Positions 35,453 to 50,056 of a stretch of DNA of 64,000 nucleotides are shown here, in pieces. The DNA lies in contig VXAU01006145.1 of NCBI GenBank assembly GCA_013399695.1, positions 2,411 to 66,410 on the forward strand, given 5' to 3'. Every line of letters begins with the position of its first letter. The first letter of the stretch is position 1. The translations under genes and the position numbers were made by a program. The DNA comes from Formicarius rufipectus (lineage: Eukaryota; Chordata; Aves; Passeriformes; Formicariidae). The notes beneath the pieces are model-generated. The model had not been told where the DNA came from and ran no database searches. It worked only from the letters and a program-made list of their open reading frames with translations.

Positions 35453-38400
35453 GTTGGATATACAATTAATATCCTATTGGGTCCCAAAGAGGTATTTAGA
35501 CTACCCTTTAACATATATTTGGAGGTGCCCTATTTTTGAAAATTCAGTGTACAAATCCTGCAGTGAGAGTGTGAGCTCTTGATTTTCAGCATTGGCGCTG
35601 AAAGGTTTTTCAAAGGGCTTACTGGCCAGCAGATGTTCATAGAATGAATCATCATGGTTTCATGCACATAAAGAATCCTTAGACATCACATTAATGTCAC
35701 CCCTTTTAGACTCAGTCATGCTATTCAGTTTCTTTAATGCACAAACTTAGGGAAGCATACAAAACTACAGGTCTTCCTCTCATCGTAGAGGAAACACAAA
35801 TACAAATATTAAGCACACAGTTCTCCTTATTGATTCCATCCCCCCTTCCCAGTTACATATCTAAAGATATTTCAATTGCAAATGAATGTTTACTAAATAA
35901 TTGGATACTGAAATACCTGCTTGAGACACCTTTATCTATACCACCATCTAATTGCTTATAAAATTTTGCATTAGGTTCTTTTCAATGTTTTAAGTATTTC
36001 CTTTGCCATGTTCTTTCTCATATTTATTTTCTAGTAAGTTAAGCACAAATTAGCCAGTTTTCCTTCCCTTAAACATTCACAGACAAACTCTATAATCTAA
36101 CTTGTCTTAAAATGTTTTAAACTAGTCATTCAAAGGACTGATCAAAGTTACCAACTTTACCTTTAAAACGCATTAAAAAGCGTTCATCAGATTTTCGCTT
36201 TCAGATCGAAGTGATACAGTACACAAAGCATTTAAACTACAATAATGCAGAGATACTCTCTGGGAAAAAAAGAGCCTAGATTTTTCATGTTAATACCCAT
36301 CCATTCTCTAGATTATGTTGAATGCAAAAATTCAGGAAGTTAATCACACTTCAGGTTTCTCACAACAGGTTAGATTTTTCCATGCCTTCATGGAGAGAAA
36401 GTCAACTATATACTTAATCCACATGGAAAACTGATTCTCTAGATTTGCAAAAACAAGTATATGTGATCAAATAGAATTCTATGAGAATAAACATCAAGAA
36501 AATGAGCACTTCTTGTCTGAAATTGTATCTATTTCTAAAGACTCTTCAGAATTGTAACAGTAAAGCACAATTATTTGAATAAACATACAGCAAATAGATG
36601 CTGAAACACAAGCCTGCGAAAAAATATATTTTTGTCCAAGGAGTAAAACACAGATTATTCTTCCTAAAACAATTTATTTTCAGGATGCTCTAGAGATTAC
36701 TAAATAGTTTATTTTATTCAGAAGAATAAAAGACAAAATAAAGATGTAGCAATTCTTCTACTGGAAACAAACTCAGTGAAGGCTTGACTATTTCTCAGCA
36801 GCACATGCCATGTGATTTGATAGCAAAAGGAAAAAAAATGCTGGCACTTAAAACTGGCAGTATAGCTATCCATTTAAAACCCTGTATCAGATTACCAGTA
36901 CCATGTGATGTCTTATATAAAGCTGGATAACATTCATGATCAGTTTGTATCCAGTACAAAGCTCCTCATAAATAAATAGGGCTAGAGGCATGTTTTGATG
37001 GCAGAGGGCATCATACTGCTCTGTTCTTATTGAAAGATGGCCCTGGTTTAGTAAAGATATGTTTTGTTGGCAAAAAGTCTGCTATCATCTGGTTAAGTGG
37101 AAGGATGTTCTGACATGAAGCTGAAGCAAACATTTAAGCTTAATCTTGAAGGCAAGTGATTTACTTTGTAGCATTTCAAGGCTATTTATTTTACAGTACA
37201 GCAGCTTGTTTGCCTGGAATCAGTGTGACTCACAAAATCTTGTTAAAATGAAATATTAGGAGGAGGAAAGAGAAAAAATAAAAATAATTAAAAAAAATAA
37301 AAAGAAGCAGAAACAGAAGGAGTTAGAAATATAAGTAGAAGAAGAAATAAGGATTTAAACAAAATGAATGTTAGAGAATGAGAATGTATCAAATAAACAT
37401 AAATTTAACTTTATCTTCCATTTGAACCCTTTAATAGACCCCTTGCTTACTCTGGCCAGCAGTTTCTTTTGCAAATAGCTTCATAGGCATCAGTGGGACA
37501 ATTTCTCAGAGTTACTGCATTTTTATGTCACTAAGAAGTGGACTACATAGTCTTTCAGATGATAATTAACAGAAATGACTGTAGAGTAGTCAGAAGGAAG
37601 AGAATATATGTTCTATAAACTCAAATATCAGAGTACCAAAAAGAGAGACTAGTATTAACCACCGGGAACTTAGTCTTAATCAGTCTCTTAATACATTTGG
37701 ATTTATTTCATACACAAACACACAAATCTTATTTTGCATGCTATTTCACCCATTATTTTTCTATAAAGAATTTGATTAATTAAAAGAAATTCTAAGTCTT
37801 AGATGGTACCTTCCCTTCTGTTCCCCCCAAGCACATCTCTTTTTTTTTGCATTACTGAAGTACAAACAATACAGCTGCCGTTTTAAATGGAAGTAACCAC
37901 TAATCTATGAAGATACTACTTAACATAAATACAAGCAGTCAATTTTGCAGCTTTTATCAATGTTTTGATGTGCTAGTACCCACAGTGACCTGATCAGCTA
38001 CCTATTTTTATGTTACACAAACACAGCCAAGTTTTTATCTACGAGTTTAGCCTATCATTTTGTGAAGGCATCTTCACTGAATTATCTCAATCCTCATAAC
38101 ATTTGTCAGTAATGTTAAGAATCTAACTTTGATAACAACCTCAGTTCAGGAAACATTAGGTAATGATTTATTCTCTAAGTCAGATTTTTGGTAATCATAT
38201 ATATAGTAGTGATCGCCTTAAAATTTATCTCATTTGAAAGATATGTTTCATTTCAGATTTCTATATTAAGATGTCAGTGGACACTTTCAATATACACTAA
38301 GCACCTCCCTAGTCTCTCACATTTTTCTCAGCTTAGCTTATTTTATGCCATAGTTTTGTTGTGTAAATGGCTTGCTGTTGTAATACAGTGAATCAATGTA

Positions 38401-40878
38401 AGAGTAGATGTCAGCTGAGGATCTGTTTTTCCATTGTCAGCAACTGGTGATAGTGAGATTATCCTTAGAATGGGTTCTTTTGAGATAGAAGTTAAAGATG
38501 CGTCTGTCACTGCAAGTCAATGGCCAACAGCCATCATCTCTTCATCATTTGTATGTAGGTGTGAGAACCTCCATCTGTCTCTGTTTCTAGTTCCAGAGCA
38601 AATACAAGGTTTAGAGAAAATGTGGAGGTAGATGGAAGAAAGACATAAGACCTCTACAAGGGATGAATTACTCTCTCATCCTCACAGATCACAGTATTAA
38701 CTAATGGAATGGAAAGACAACTAAAAGACAGAAGAAAAAAGTTCAGAGCGGTGAATGGGACAAATGAAATGATCCCACATGGAGTACACTGCTGACCATG
38801 TTGATCTTAGTCACTTGTGCTGTGACTAAGTTGTGCTGTGAGATTCACATATGAGGCTGTCAAATGTGAAAAACTATTTCTCCTAGCACTGAAGACTACC
38901 ACAAGAATAGATTTTGACATAAGTTGTTGGACTGCTTACTGGGTTTGGCTAATGAAACTAATCAAGCTCTGTGTATGAGTCCCCACTACAGAGAAACAAC
39001 CGATTTCAACAGTTCACAGCACCTACTCCATCCCCTCCCATCCCTCCATAATTCAATGCTTGAACCCCCCATTGTTGGTGAAGAAACAACATAAACAGAG
39101 GAGAGTTGTATATGCAATGTGTTGGTTTGTTTTTAGACAGGACTTGGTGATATCTAATAAAATGAGAAACAGAATCAATAACAACTTCAGGTGTTAAATT
39201 GAAAGACCTTTAAACCAAACAAAAGAACATTTTTCAAATATTTGACTAAAGTTTTCTACACAGATTTTCATTTTACTCTCTTAACATTTATTATTCCAGT
39301 ATTTGCAGTTTTTTATATTTGTTTTTCTAATTTTTCAATCTCATAATTTGAATGTATTTTTATATATATTGTCATCTACATGTAGCTGTCTACAAGGAAA
39401 AACCAAAAAAAAAATAAAATAGAGGAAACAACATATATTATTTACAAAATAGTAAAAAGGGGCACAAATATTGTCTTATGCTGTTTACTCATAAATTAAA
39501 TAAAATTGTTAATGTCTATTTCAACTAGGAGCAGTTATTCGGAATTTAAGTATGCTTCCTGCGTCCATAAACAGATTAACTTTTAGTAGAAAGCAACTGC
39601 AGCACTACCTTATATTTGTAAAAGATCTCTTTGAAGTGTATTCTGCCTACCCCCTTTGATGAATTTATCACCCTAACCTTTTGTTTTCTGCTCAACACTT
39701 GAGAAATTCTTTGATTTTGCAAGGAGCAGATATGAAGACTGATTCAATTGCAACACAAATGACACCAAGTCACTCCAACATAAAGCAACAGAAATACAAT
39801 AAAAATAACCTGCAAATTCAGAACAAGACAATGGTATTAAATAATATATGCAGACATACTAGAAAAGAAAACTGCAGTTCATCTATCAATCAGTTTTCAT
39901 AATTGCTCCAGGAGGTGCCAGGTGTGGATCTCAGTAACCCGCAGTGTCTTTTTCCTGCAGGACCTTATCAATGAATGACGCCAGTGGAATCCCCCAGTGG
40001 GCTAGGGTCAGTGAGATTGGTCGTTCTAAAGCTCAGACTCAAACCAGCTTGGAGACATCAGGAAGTCAGTGGCTAATTCCATTGGTCCAATCTTGGAATG
40101 TTATGGATACAGAAAGCCACTTTTTCTGTTTGCAGATGAACAGAGTCTCCTGCCTCATGTCCCCAAGGACATGTAAGAGTTATTGCCCAGTTTGCAAGTT
40201 CCACAAAGTTCTTTAGACTTACAGTACCTCTTACAGAAGTGTGAACTCAGTCTTGGTCAGATAAGGCTGACTCTATAATGTTCAGGGTAATGAAAAATCC
40301 CTTTGGTTGTGTGCATTTCAGATGCACCCCTGCAGATGCCAGGGTAGATGATGACAGCCTGGTTTGTTGCCTTGGCTAGTAATCAGGTACTGTCCAGGGA
40401 AGGGATATGATGATGATCCACAAGGGAGGGCCGTCACATAACACTTGTCCTTACTGTGCCTCATAGTCAAGAGATTTAGGCTTCATATCCTTGATAGGCA
40501 TAACCTTGCTATTATGTGCTTCCATCAGCCCAGTCCCCCGGCTCTTCCGTGATTAACTGAATAATTCCATTTGCAGGACATGATACCTAGCTCTGCAATT
40601 CTGGGGCACTGTACATTACTGGCACTGAAGTTTGAATAATCACAGCTGAATGGTCATGTAGCTGTCTACATGATGACACAGCCCCTCAGGTCATTATTTG
40701 CAGAGGGCTCCAATCAGAAACTCAAACATTGCAATAACCTTTAAGCTAATCTTATCATGCAACAAACAGACTTTAGTGGGAGAAGATTACTTCTCTGTTC
40801 TGGCAAACTTGGATAATATCTCTATTGTTGTCCTGAACTTTGGCTATGAACTCTATAAAGTATTAAAAAAAAAAAAAA
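35453..40878. other. Unannotated AT-rich non-coding DNA
   Basis: No gene recognised. An A/G-rich low-complexity stretch lies at 37259-37350. 39900-40560 is richer in GC than its surroundings and contains a 90-codon frame (39944-40216) without a recognisable domain. Confidence 0.5.
37259..37350 (+). repeat. A/G-rich low-complexity stretch
   Basis: About 90 bases dominated by GAA, AAAAT and GGA units, nearly free of C. Confidence 0.75.
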
Positions 40879-40879
40879 N
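40866..40879. other. Single-N contig join after a poly-A run
   Basis: A run of 13 A is followed by one N at 40879. Like the join at 5779 it sits at a homopolymer, so local length is unreliable. A 61-codon frame runs into it and has no support. Confidence 0.8.
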
Positions 40880-43800
40880 GTGATTAAGCTCTGTACCAGC
40901 CTCTGCACCAACCTCTGCTCTCACCATAAATTTATATATTGTCTTTTACAAGTAAAGAGATACCGAAGCTTTTATGGTAGTTTTGAGAAGTACTTTATCC
41001 TCACACACTGGCAGTAGAGAAAAGCAATGTAGAAAACTGCTTTTTCATGGAGTAGGTGAGCAATAATCTGTTAAAACCAAATTGTGATACTGCCACAGCA
41101 AATGGAGGGAAAAAAATTCAGAACTGTCACACAGTTAATTCAAATTGAGGGGTATTAAACAGGATTTGCCCGCAACTAGCTTGCACATTTTTTACACTTC
41201 ATTCTTAAAGATATTCTTTCAAGATGTGTAACTACAATGCTAAATTGAAGAAACTCTTCCTGATATCACAAAAAGAAAGAAAACTAAATTGCTTGGGGTG
41301 TGAAAGATGATTGCAAAACATACTGCCATGAGATTTTCAAATTTCAGTCATGTTTTAATACTAAATTTGGAGTAAAAACCAGACATATTCCTTCTCAAAA
41401 AATGCCTAAATGGAGTTTCACCACTGCAATTTGGGTACCTGGTCTTCAAAAATGGTAAGTATTCAACAGCATTAAAGGTGAATGAAAAAAGCAGATATAC
41501 AAACTACACATGAGTATTTGTACATGGAGTTCTACATACTTTCTTCTCAAGCCCAAGATCACAAGTAATATAGTCTGGATGTATATTCTATGGTTTGAGT
41601 TTTTACAGCAAACCAGGAATGCCAAATTTAAAATGGCTGAATGGAAAAATAAAATTCTCCCTACTTTTCAATCATGAATATGCCATCATAATATATTTTC
41701 TTTTTTACTACAGAGCTTTATTTCAATGTTATAAAGAAGATTTTCTAGTCATAAAACTGTTGCTGATAATGTCTTTTTTATTTATTAAATAATGAATTCT
41801 CCCTCCCAGGCCTTCATTCTCATCCCACAGAGGTCTGATTGGCAAGTATAGCCATGCCAGAAACTACCCTTGTTATCTCAGGTGTATGATGTTTGTTTTG
41901 TTCAGATGATTGTCTGAAAAAAGAATATGTTTTCATTTCTCATGATAATATAAACACAGACTGCACAGTCTTGCTATGTGATATGAGAAGTTATATGGGT
42001 GATCTATCTTTCCATAGATGGTTTATGAGTGCAAGGTGACTTTCTATAGAAATACTTTAAAAGAAATTCCTTTTAACTGTTAGGTCCACAAGTTTGAAAA
42101 TAAAAAATGTATATTTTTAGAAAATGGTGGGTTTGATTCTCAAATGTCTGTTTGCAATTTTTCACTAATCTGATGTGACTACAAAGCAACTATGAGCTTC
42201 ATTTTATGCTTTTCTCTAACAGGAACAAAAATTCGTGAGAGACAACCTGATGATTTAATGATCAATACTGAATTGTTCCTTGTTTTCATATCACATTGGT
42301 GGATTGTTAGGTTCACAAATGTTCAAAGGACTTAGAGAATTGTGAGTGCCCTAGTGTCACATTTGTTTTGCTGTTCTGCTGATACAGAAGGCACCATTTC
42401 TTTTTCAATAGTAGCCTGCCCTTTTTCCCACATCACACAGCACTGATGAAGTCAGCAGGAATGGGATGTGCTGCCCAGCTCCAGGCTGCAGGCCATGGAC
42501 CAGCCAGCAGGCTCCTGCAGCCAAGATTATGTTTATTGCACCCTGTTTTACATAGGCCATTGCTTCATTGGGAACAACTTCTACTTCCAGTAGAACAGGA
42601 GCTCAGGTAGTGAGAGGTGATATTTTTCAGAGGAAATGGTTCTCCTTTTTTATCAAGTATCTTGATGCTAGCAAACAAAGCTAGCAAGCTTGTTCCAAAA
42701 TGAAGCTCTCAGGCTGAAAGAAGAGGAAGAATATTTACAATATGGAATTGATCCATTTTTAGCGTTCTAGTTGGCAAATATGTTAGGGAAAAAAAAATCA
42801 GAGTCTGAAACAGATAATCTGGCATGAATCGGAAACAATATTTTGTAGGTGGGCCCAGCACAAAGCAAGGTCCATTAGGCTCAAAGGACACTGTAATAGA
42901 ACAATGGAAGCAGACAGGAAGTCTGCACTAATAAATATACCCATTGGGCCAGTGCCACTGCCTAGCATGGCATAGATACATACAGAAGGATTATACACTA
43001 AATGGTGCAAACACAGTCCAGTCCATCTGTCATAAACATTAAGTCCAAAGGCCACAGGTGCAGATGGCACTAAAAAGTAAAAATTACACCCAGACAGAGA
43101 CTACTTCATATAATATGGAGAAGAAAAAAAATTCAGCAAAACAAAAGAAAACAAAACCCCCCAAAAAATCCAGTTATTTTTTTTTCCAATCAATAAATGT
43201 TCTCAGAATGTTCTTGGCAATCTCTGCTTCTTCCTTTCCCACTGTTATTGTACATGTACAACATACGTTTTACTTCACAAAAGTACTTTGAGCCTTCCAG
43301 ATAATTTTTTATTCAGTTAAATAGATCTACAAATTATTTTGGTAAAAAGGCAAATAGTTTAAAGTAAGATTCTTCATTCTAGTGTGCTGAGAATAGAATA
43401 TGTTTTTCCTTTGGAGATGGAATGTTAGGCTACAGGCATATCTTGTTTGAAGAGTGTTCCCATACTAAAAAGCTTGAAAAAATGGAGGACTACATGCTTC
43501 CTCTCTCATAGTCCAGAAAAAAAACTAAGGAAGGTTTCATACTGGTAAGTTCTAAAAAGCATACTGAAGTATCTTTGGTACATTCACTGTATCTCTGTAG
43601 ATGATGGGCATAATGGTGGCCACACACCACAGTACACACTTTATAGTAGGATTTAATTTTTCATGATTTTCTTCTTTCACAATGACCCCAGGCTAGTAAC
43701 CAAATATACAGAGATAAATGGGAACAGACCACTAAAAATGGGTTCTAACAACAGTCTATCCAAGTGAAAAAAGTCCTGATTAAACAGTGGTACTTCAGGA

Positions 43801-46800
43801 ATTTGTCTTTAGCTACTAATTCAACTGTATCTCAAACCTGTGGAAGCCAGAATTTCATATTTGCTCCTTTTCAGCCATTCTTTGATGCTGTTGTAGAACT
43901 TGTACAAGCACTTCTCAAGTTGTCAGTTAATTAAAGGAAGGATGCAGGTTCTTTAACAGCATGTACAAAAGAGTTTTAAAACTATAACCAAACACATATC
44001 TTTGTTGTGCTGTTGGATAGTGTTTAACAAAGAAATAAAAGTCATCCAAAAATATCATCATATTCCAACTGTTTAAAACCATTGAAATTCTTGGCAACCC
44101 TAGTTTTGTTTCAAAAACACAAGTAGTTTTATTGAAACCAAAATCTTCTGAAGTTTATCTTGCCACATGAATAAGCATTATCTTTCCATCCCAGTCAACA
44201 CTACTGTGCCTCATTCACTTTGTTCATGAAATCTGTCCTCCAGAAATCACTGAAAAAAAACCCCAATGATTTTGCAATAGCGCTAACTATAAGATTTACA
44301 AGCAGGTGAATAGGATGTGCTGCATTTTCTCTTTCTTCTGTACAGAGCTTTGGTAACTGGGCAGCAGAGGCTATAATCAGAAACAATTACACATGCTGTT
44401 TCTGTGTTATTCTTGCAGTCAAATACTGTAAAGATCTAATAATACAGAAACGAGTCAACTGATTGTTATTACCAAAATATTAAAGAATCATTCAAAAAAA
44501 CCCAAGTTCTACAGTTTTTAATTTTAAAGAGGTACATTCCTACTAAACAAAGGTTTGCGTATGGTTTCTACAAGAGATAACTATAAGCAGCACCAATGTC
44601 ATTTTCCTGAAGTCACAAAACCATTTAGATATGTTTTAGGTTTTTGTTCCTTTGAGGTTTTTTAAAGATCAAAAAGTGTAAGCAGTGACTTTCAAGACCT
44701 GCTTCTTTACCTAATACCAAAGGATTATATTATTTCAGTTGTGGCTTTTGCCTTCCAACTGTGGTGGGGTCCAGCATCTCATAACCAGAGCAAATTCCCA
44801 TTTGATTAACAGCTGATTACCTGAAGTTATCTTGGTTAGCCATGAATTAGAACTAGAGACTTTTACAGTATGCAGTTTCTTAGTGTTTTTTCCCATGCTG
44901 ATGCTACATTGACAGTTGTGGCTACAGCTGCTGTTTCCTGATCTACTTCTCCCTGTCCTCAGTGACCAGGAATGACAAGAAGAAAGTTCCTTCCTCATTG
45001 ACATGGTCTGCTGGTGCAACTGTGAGTAGGTGAGACCTTCCTCAACATATGTCAAGCCAGTCAACACTCATTCAGCCACCACAGGAATAAATAAATATGA
45101 CACCATACCCAGCCTTTCAACAAGACTTACTTATCATGGTCACTGGTGTGATACACATAATATTAGATTACTCATTTCCTAATAGCTTGAAACTTAGGCA
45201 GAGTATGCTCCCATTTCTATTCATGCACTGTAACTCCCAAGTAGCCCTGACAGATGAGTTTCTGTTCCAGGGTGTATGGAATGAATCTAAAGAGATTTCA
45301 ATCATCCATCACTAGCCCAGGCCTTTATTTTCTTATCTCCTCTTTTGCTACTGTGCACCAACAGCAACAACTAAAGATAATGTTCTTGGTGTTAGGGTTC
45401 AGGAAAGTAAAGAAACTTCTGCCTGGGCACCACCTAGAGTTTAGCTGAACAGAGTATGGTACAGCTATCCATGCCAACATGAACAGAAAATAAGAAACTA
45501 TTGAGAGATAACAAAGTGAGAAGATAATTAGCCATATAGATAGTGTGGTAAAGAATGACTGGGTTTCACAGGTGCTAGGGAGAAGTTTATGTGATCATTG
45601 ATCAGACTTCACAGACTGTTGAAGGAGACCTCTGGGGACCTCCTGGTGCAGTCATGCAAGGTCAACAGTGCATTAGAAATTCCATGCAAGGCTGTGAGTA
45701 CATTAACAATGGTTTCAGAAACACTGAACCGGCAAAGTGATGTAATAAACCTGGAATCAGTGGGGAGAAAGAAATTGGTGCATGAGTTTTTTTGGGAGGA
45801 AACTGTTAAATGAGAGGTGAAAATTAATATCTAAAAATAAAAAGGGAAAAAAGTAAGAAATAGAAGAAGTTACGAGAAGTCGTGCAAGTCCTGTGAGCTG
45901 TGCTGCCTGCTTGCTAGCCCTGCATTTGATGGGTGCAACTTGAGTCAGGACTACAAGCCAAACTGGTAAACATACAATGCTAATATCAAATTTGCTTCCA
46001 CAATAAGTAGGAACCGACTGGGGAAGAAGTATTTTCCTGGGCCTAGCAGAACATCTGGATGGGATAGATTTTTCATTCTAGCACAACTCCAGGACTGATT
46101 ACATTGGTATCTTCTCTGCTACTTCCTAATATATTTTAGAGTATAAATCCATACAGTAAAAGATTGATTACAATGTATTGCATATTCCCAAGTATTTTCT
46201 ACCAATGGCCCAAGAGAGCATGTGGTTCCTTTCCTTTTACTTTTAACTTCCAGTCCTCACTGTTAGTCATGCTGTTATGGCAGAAGGGAAAGTAGACTTA
46301 CAAATATCTGCTAATCACTATCTTTGTTCTACTATTTCCACTTCCAAGCAAAAATGCATCAGATTTCTCATGACTTCCTTGCCACAGTTCTTTCTTCCTA
46401 AGTAAAAGTATTCTCATCAAATTTCAGGGGAAAATAAGAAAAAGAGGGCATAAGCACCATCAAATCAAACCAAGGCACAGTTCAGAGTCCGTAGGCCATC
46501 ACTTCCCTAGCAACAGCATTCACCATCCTGGCCAAACACCTGTGCTCAGTACATTTCCAACATTCCAGGAGCAACAGTGAGAACTACTCTGCAGAAAGAA
46601 TCCCCCCAGAAGATATAGGAGGTTCAGAGACCTGGATAAGCCTTTAGATGACATCTAGAATGACATTTTTTAATATTTTTTTTCCATTATTATCCATGTG
46701 AAGAAAATGCTTTGCCTTTACAAAGTAATAAAGCACTACATCTAGTGCCTAACTTCAAGGACCTCTCTTGCAACACTTAGAGATTTATTAGAGCCCCTTA

Positions 46801-46937
46801 ACACCCTAAGCTCAGCTGACACATATGAATGGGTGAGCTTCCTTAGAAGGCAGAAGGCACCATTGATTTACAAGGAAAATGTTGCTTCAGAAATTGCAAC
46901 ACTATTATTTTCTTAGGATCGCTCTACCTAAAATTGA
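40880..46937. other. Unannotated AT-rich non-coding DNA
   Basis: About 6 kb in which no gene or repeat family was recognised. The 110-codon minus-strand frame at 44735-45067 has no recognisable domain. Confidence 0.5.
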
Positions 46938-46962
46938 TTTTTTTTTTGTTTGTTTTTTTTTA
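46938..46962 (+). repeat. T-rich (TTTG) tract at the edge of an old CR1
   Basis: T runs broken by two TTTG units, directly left of the CR1-derived sequence. Confidence 0.7.
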
Positions 46963-47600
46963 ACCTACAGACATCTCTTCTCCAGATTAAACAAGGATTG
47001 CTTTTTTTGAAGTTTCTTCACAGGGCATATGTTTGTGTTTCAAATCATCCTGATAGCTATCTGCTGAATTTCCTCCAGATGATCAACATCTGTCATGTGC
47101 GAAGATAACCAGAACTGGATGCAAAGTTCTAGATGTGGCCTAACTAGTACCAAGTAAAATGAAGTCACAGCTGTCTTTGATCTACTAGCTAGTCCACTGT
47201 TGACACAGCCCATTGCTTTGTTGCCCTTCATCACTGCCAACATACAGTGTTTAACCCACTGTCCACCAGGACACTTGGGAAGTTATTGGACAGGCTAGTT
47301 TCTGGACAGTCCACTAAGGAACTCAGACAAGGCAGACTCTGAACCTCTAGCCACTACCACTGGAGTTCGATAATCCATCCAGTTTTCTATTCTTGTACCA
47401 GCCCATCCATCTAGTCCACAACTACATTGCATCAATATGAGGATGTTGTGGGAGATTGTGCTGGAAGACTTGCTTAAGTCAAAACAGATGACATTCCCTG
47501 CTCCCCTTAAACGTGAATGAATCTGGTCAACCCAAACATCTCATTGCAGAATGTTACCATGTTGTTCAAGGATGAAAATCTCTGCTACTCCAGATCACTT
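46960..47600 (-). mobile_element. Old CR1 LINE fragment, minus strand
   Basis: The minus strand retains the C-terminal ORF2 region over about 640 bases. The block VRPHLELCIQFW and the DVDHLEEIQQIAIRMI stretch are readable, and weaker traces of the reverse transcriptase lie further upstream. The 3' end is missing: the copy stops inside ORF2 at the T-rich tract, with no ATTCTATG octamers. Frameshifts and stops are many, so it is an old copy, comparable to the one at 20655. Confidence 0.87.
47040..47243 (-). pseudogene. CR1 ORF2 fragment
   Basis: A 67-codon minus-strand frame. GCVNSGLASRSK (about residues 12-23) and VRPHLELCIQFW (about 34-45) match CR1 ORF2 downstream of the reverse-transcriptase core (family: GCI..GIASRS, VRPHLEYCVQFW). 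DVDHLEEIQQIAIRMI follows. No promoter or exon context suggests host use. Confidence 0.88.
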
Positions 47601-50041
47601 TTTTTGTAAGAGAACTTGGTATAAACATACCAGGCACAAGCATTCATATTTTCTGTGACCATCTTTACCACAAACATTAAGCTACCAGAAAGTCTTTATT
47701 CATATATTTTCTCTGAAGCAGTATAAATCTGCTAGTAAAATGGAATATTTTTTGACACATGCAATCACATGATTAACACTTCTGTAGAAGCACTACTAAT
47801 AAAATTGTTACTGCGAAAAATAGATGAAATATTTCTGTGAGTCAGGTTTGTGGGTAATGTGTTTCAGTTTCATGCTGTTTAAGCTGTACTTAGTATTTTT
47901 CCAGATTTTTATTCATATTTTATCTATTTTTAATTAAATGTTTTCTTAAGTTTAACATCTTAATTCTTGGAAAAAAATAATGTCCACGTTAACTTATTGA
48001 GATAACAAACTATAATAATGAACTCTTAGTATTATTTTCCTGCAGAAATTTTGTAATGTTCTGTATATACTCATATACATATATAGATATAAAATATGAG
48101 TGTATTGACAAAAAATACAATATCTACAAACATAGATAAAAAGTTTTCAGAAAAGCATGTTGCTTTTTCTGAACCAACATAAAACCTCCAAAGAATGGTC
48201 AAATAAAGTATTCAAAGAACAAAAAATTACAAATTCACTGTATTGACAGTGTTGGGAAAGCCTTGTGCATATAATTGAAACAGAGATCAGACATTAAATT
48301 AAAAAAGGAGAGAATAAAACTATGTACTTGCTAAATAGTTTCTCTTCTCTATAGCCTATTCTTAGCAACCCCCCACACTATATTGAGTGATCACATTTAC
48401 TACAAAAGACCTAGTTATGTTACAGAGTGTTCATAAAAGAGTTATTTTGTACAGTAAAGCCAAACAAAAGATTCAACTTTAGAAGAGATTTGTTAAAAAC
48501 ATAAAGGTCTTCTGAAGTGACTTTGCTTGTAAACACAAACATGAATATGTTCTATAAAAACCAAATTCACATTTATTTTGTTTACAGTTGGTAATGACAA
48601 TATTAGATTATTGGAAATACATAGGTGTAAGAGAAAAAATAGAGAAATTTTCTAGAAGGGAATGATTGTCAGAGTTTCCAGAAAGCCTAAATGCCACATA
48701 CACGTCATTTTTATAGTTGACATCATGAAGACTACAGTTCCTCAGCTGTAGATCTCCCCATACAGTCAGTTGTTTGAGTCTTTTGCTGTTTTCAGGGTAT
48801 GTAAGATACTCAAGACTCGTATCAGCACTATATTGATTTCAGTGGGAGGCAGACTATCAAGAAGAGACTGGAGTCTAAAGTTTGTTCTTGATATATGAAA
48901 AAGTGAGGAACTAAAAAAGAACCTAGTATTGACTTGAGCAGCACAGTGCAAAGGACAGGGAGCAAACTCCTATCAGAACTCCAGGTAAAAGTGAAAACCG
49001 CACAAACCAGGTTATACTGTCCAATTTAATATAGTCAGGGAAAATCAGCATTTCTGATCCCTAAAGCAAATTAGAATTAAAGTTGCCTCCACAGATATGT
49101 TTCAGTAAAATAGTAGAACAACCAAAAAGGAAACTGTTATATTGACATTTTCTTTTGATATATGTCTACATTTCCCAGAATTATACGAATTCCTTTGGCT
49201 GTCCCTTAATTCCTGAAATGGATTTTTAAAATTATTTTTTTTCTCCCTATTGAATTCTTGAAACTGCAACTTATTTACCTACATTTATCATTCTGATTTA
49301 TTGCCTCTAATTTATTTATCTTGCAATCAGCAGATTGGTAACATAATTTCCAGCAAGGAGTCAGAATTTATTCAGTTGCTGGTGTAAATACCAGTTTCCT
49401 TGTTTATATAAAGAGATTTTCAGTAGTACTACTGTCTCAGTCACTGATCACCAGCGACTGAAGCAGTACTAGTCCCATCTGGACACAAGCTTGCATTTTT
49501 TTGATCCCTGCTTAAACAGAATACGCAGCTTTATAGTGAAATGGCAAACACCTGCATATCAGGTAACATTAAAATGTTGGAAGTTTTTCCCTGTACACAC
49601 ATACACTAAGAATGAAGAAATCTATCCCTGACTTAAATAAACATAAAACATAGCTATATAGCTATATAGTAGCAGGATAATTTAACCAAGTATAGCTACT
49701 TTGCAGGGAAGAATTTCTACAAACCAGAAAAAAAAAAAAATCAGACATCTGAAGGACAAAATGAGAACATAATGTTACTACACCTGCATGTGTGAATGTA
49801 ATACCACAATGAAGAAAATATTAAACATTAATCTAGGAAACACTGTGAACTTTAATGATAAGATACGTCTTCTGTTTCTTAGTCATGAACAGCTCTGCTT
49901 CAATCTTGTATCTTTGGTCAGGATACAGATAAGAACTGGAAACCTCTAGTATACGTTTATATTTGACTTAGTGACATGTTTCTAACAATATTATTTTGGA
50001 CTCTGAGTTTTGAGGGTTTGTATTCCATACGTTGTAGGGGG

Positions 50042-50056
50042 AAAAAAAAAAAAAAA
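50042..50056 (+). repeat. Poly-A run
   Basis: 15 consecutive A. Confidence 0.8.

Noticed and set aside
35638..35668. 'tcatagaatgaatcatcatggttt' resembling a CR1 3' end in reverse
   Set aside because: No following CR1 sequence (the usual ggaagggacc block is absent), so the similarity is too short.
37040..37260. Stretch that looked like a conserved non-coding element
   Set aside because: An impression only. Conservation cannot be judged from one sequence, and no motif cluster or structure was found.
39944..40216. 90-codon frame just after a CAG-type acceptor (tttttcctgcag)
   Set aside because: Acceptor-like words are common. The frame's ATG lies before the acceptor, and the frame downstream of it matches no known protein.
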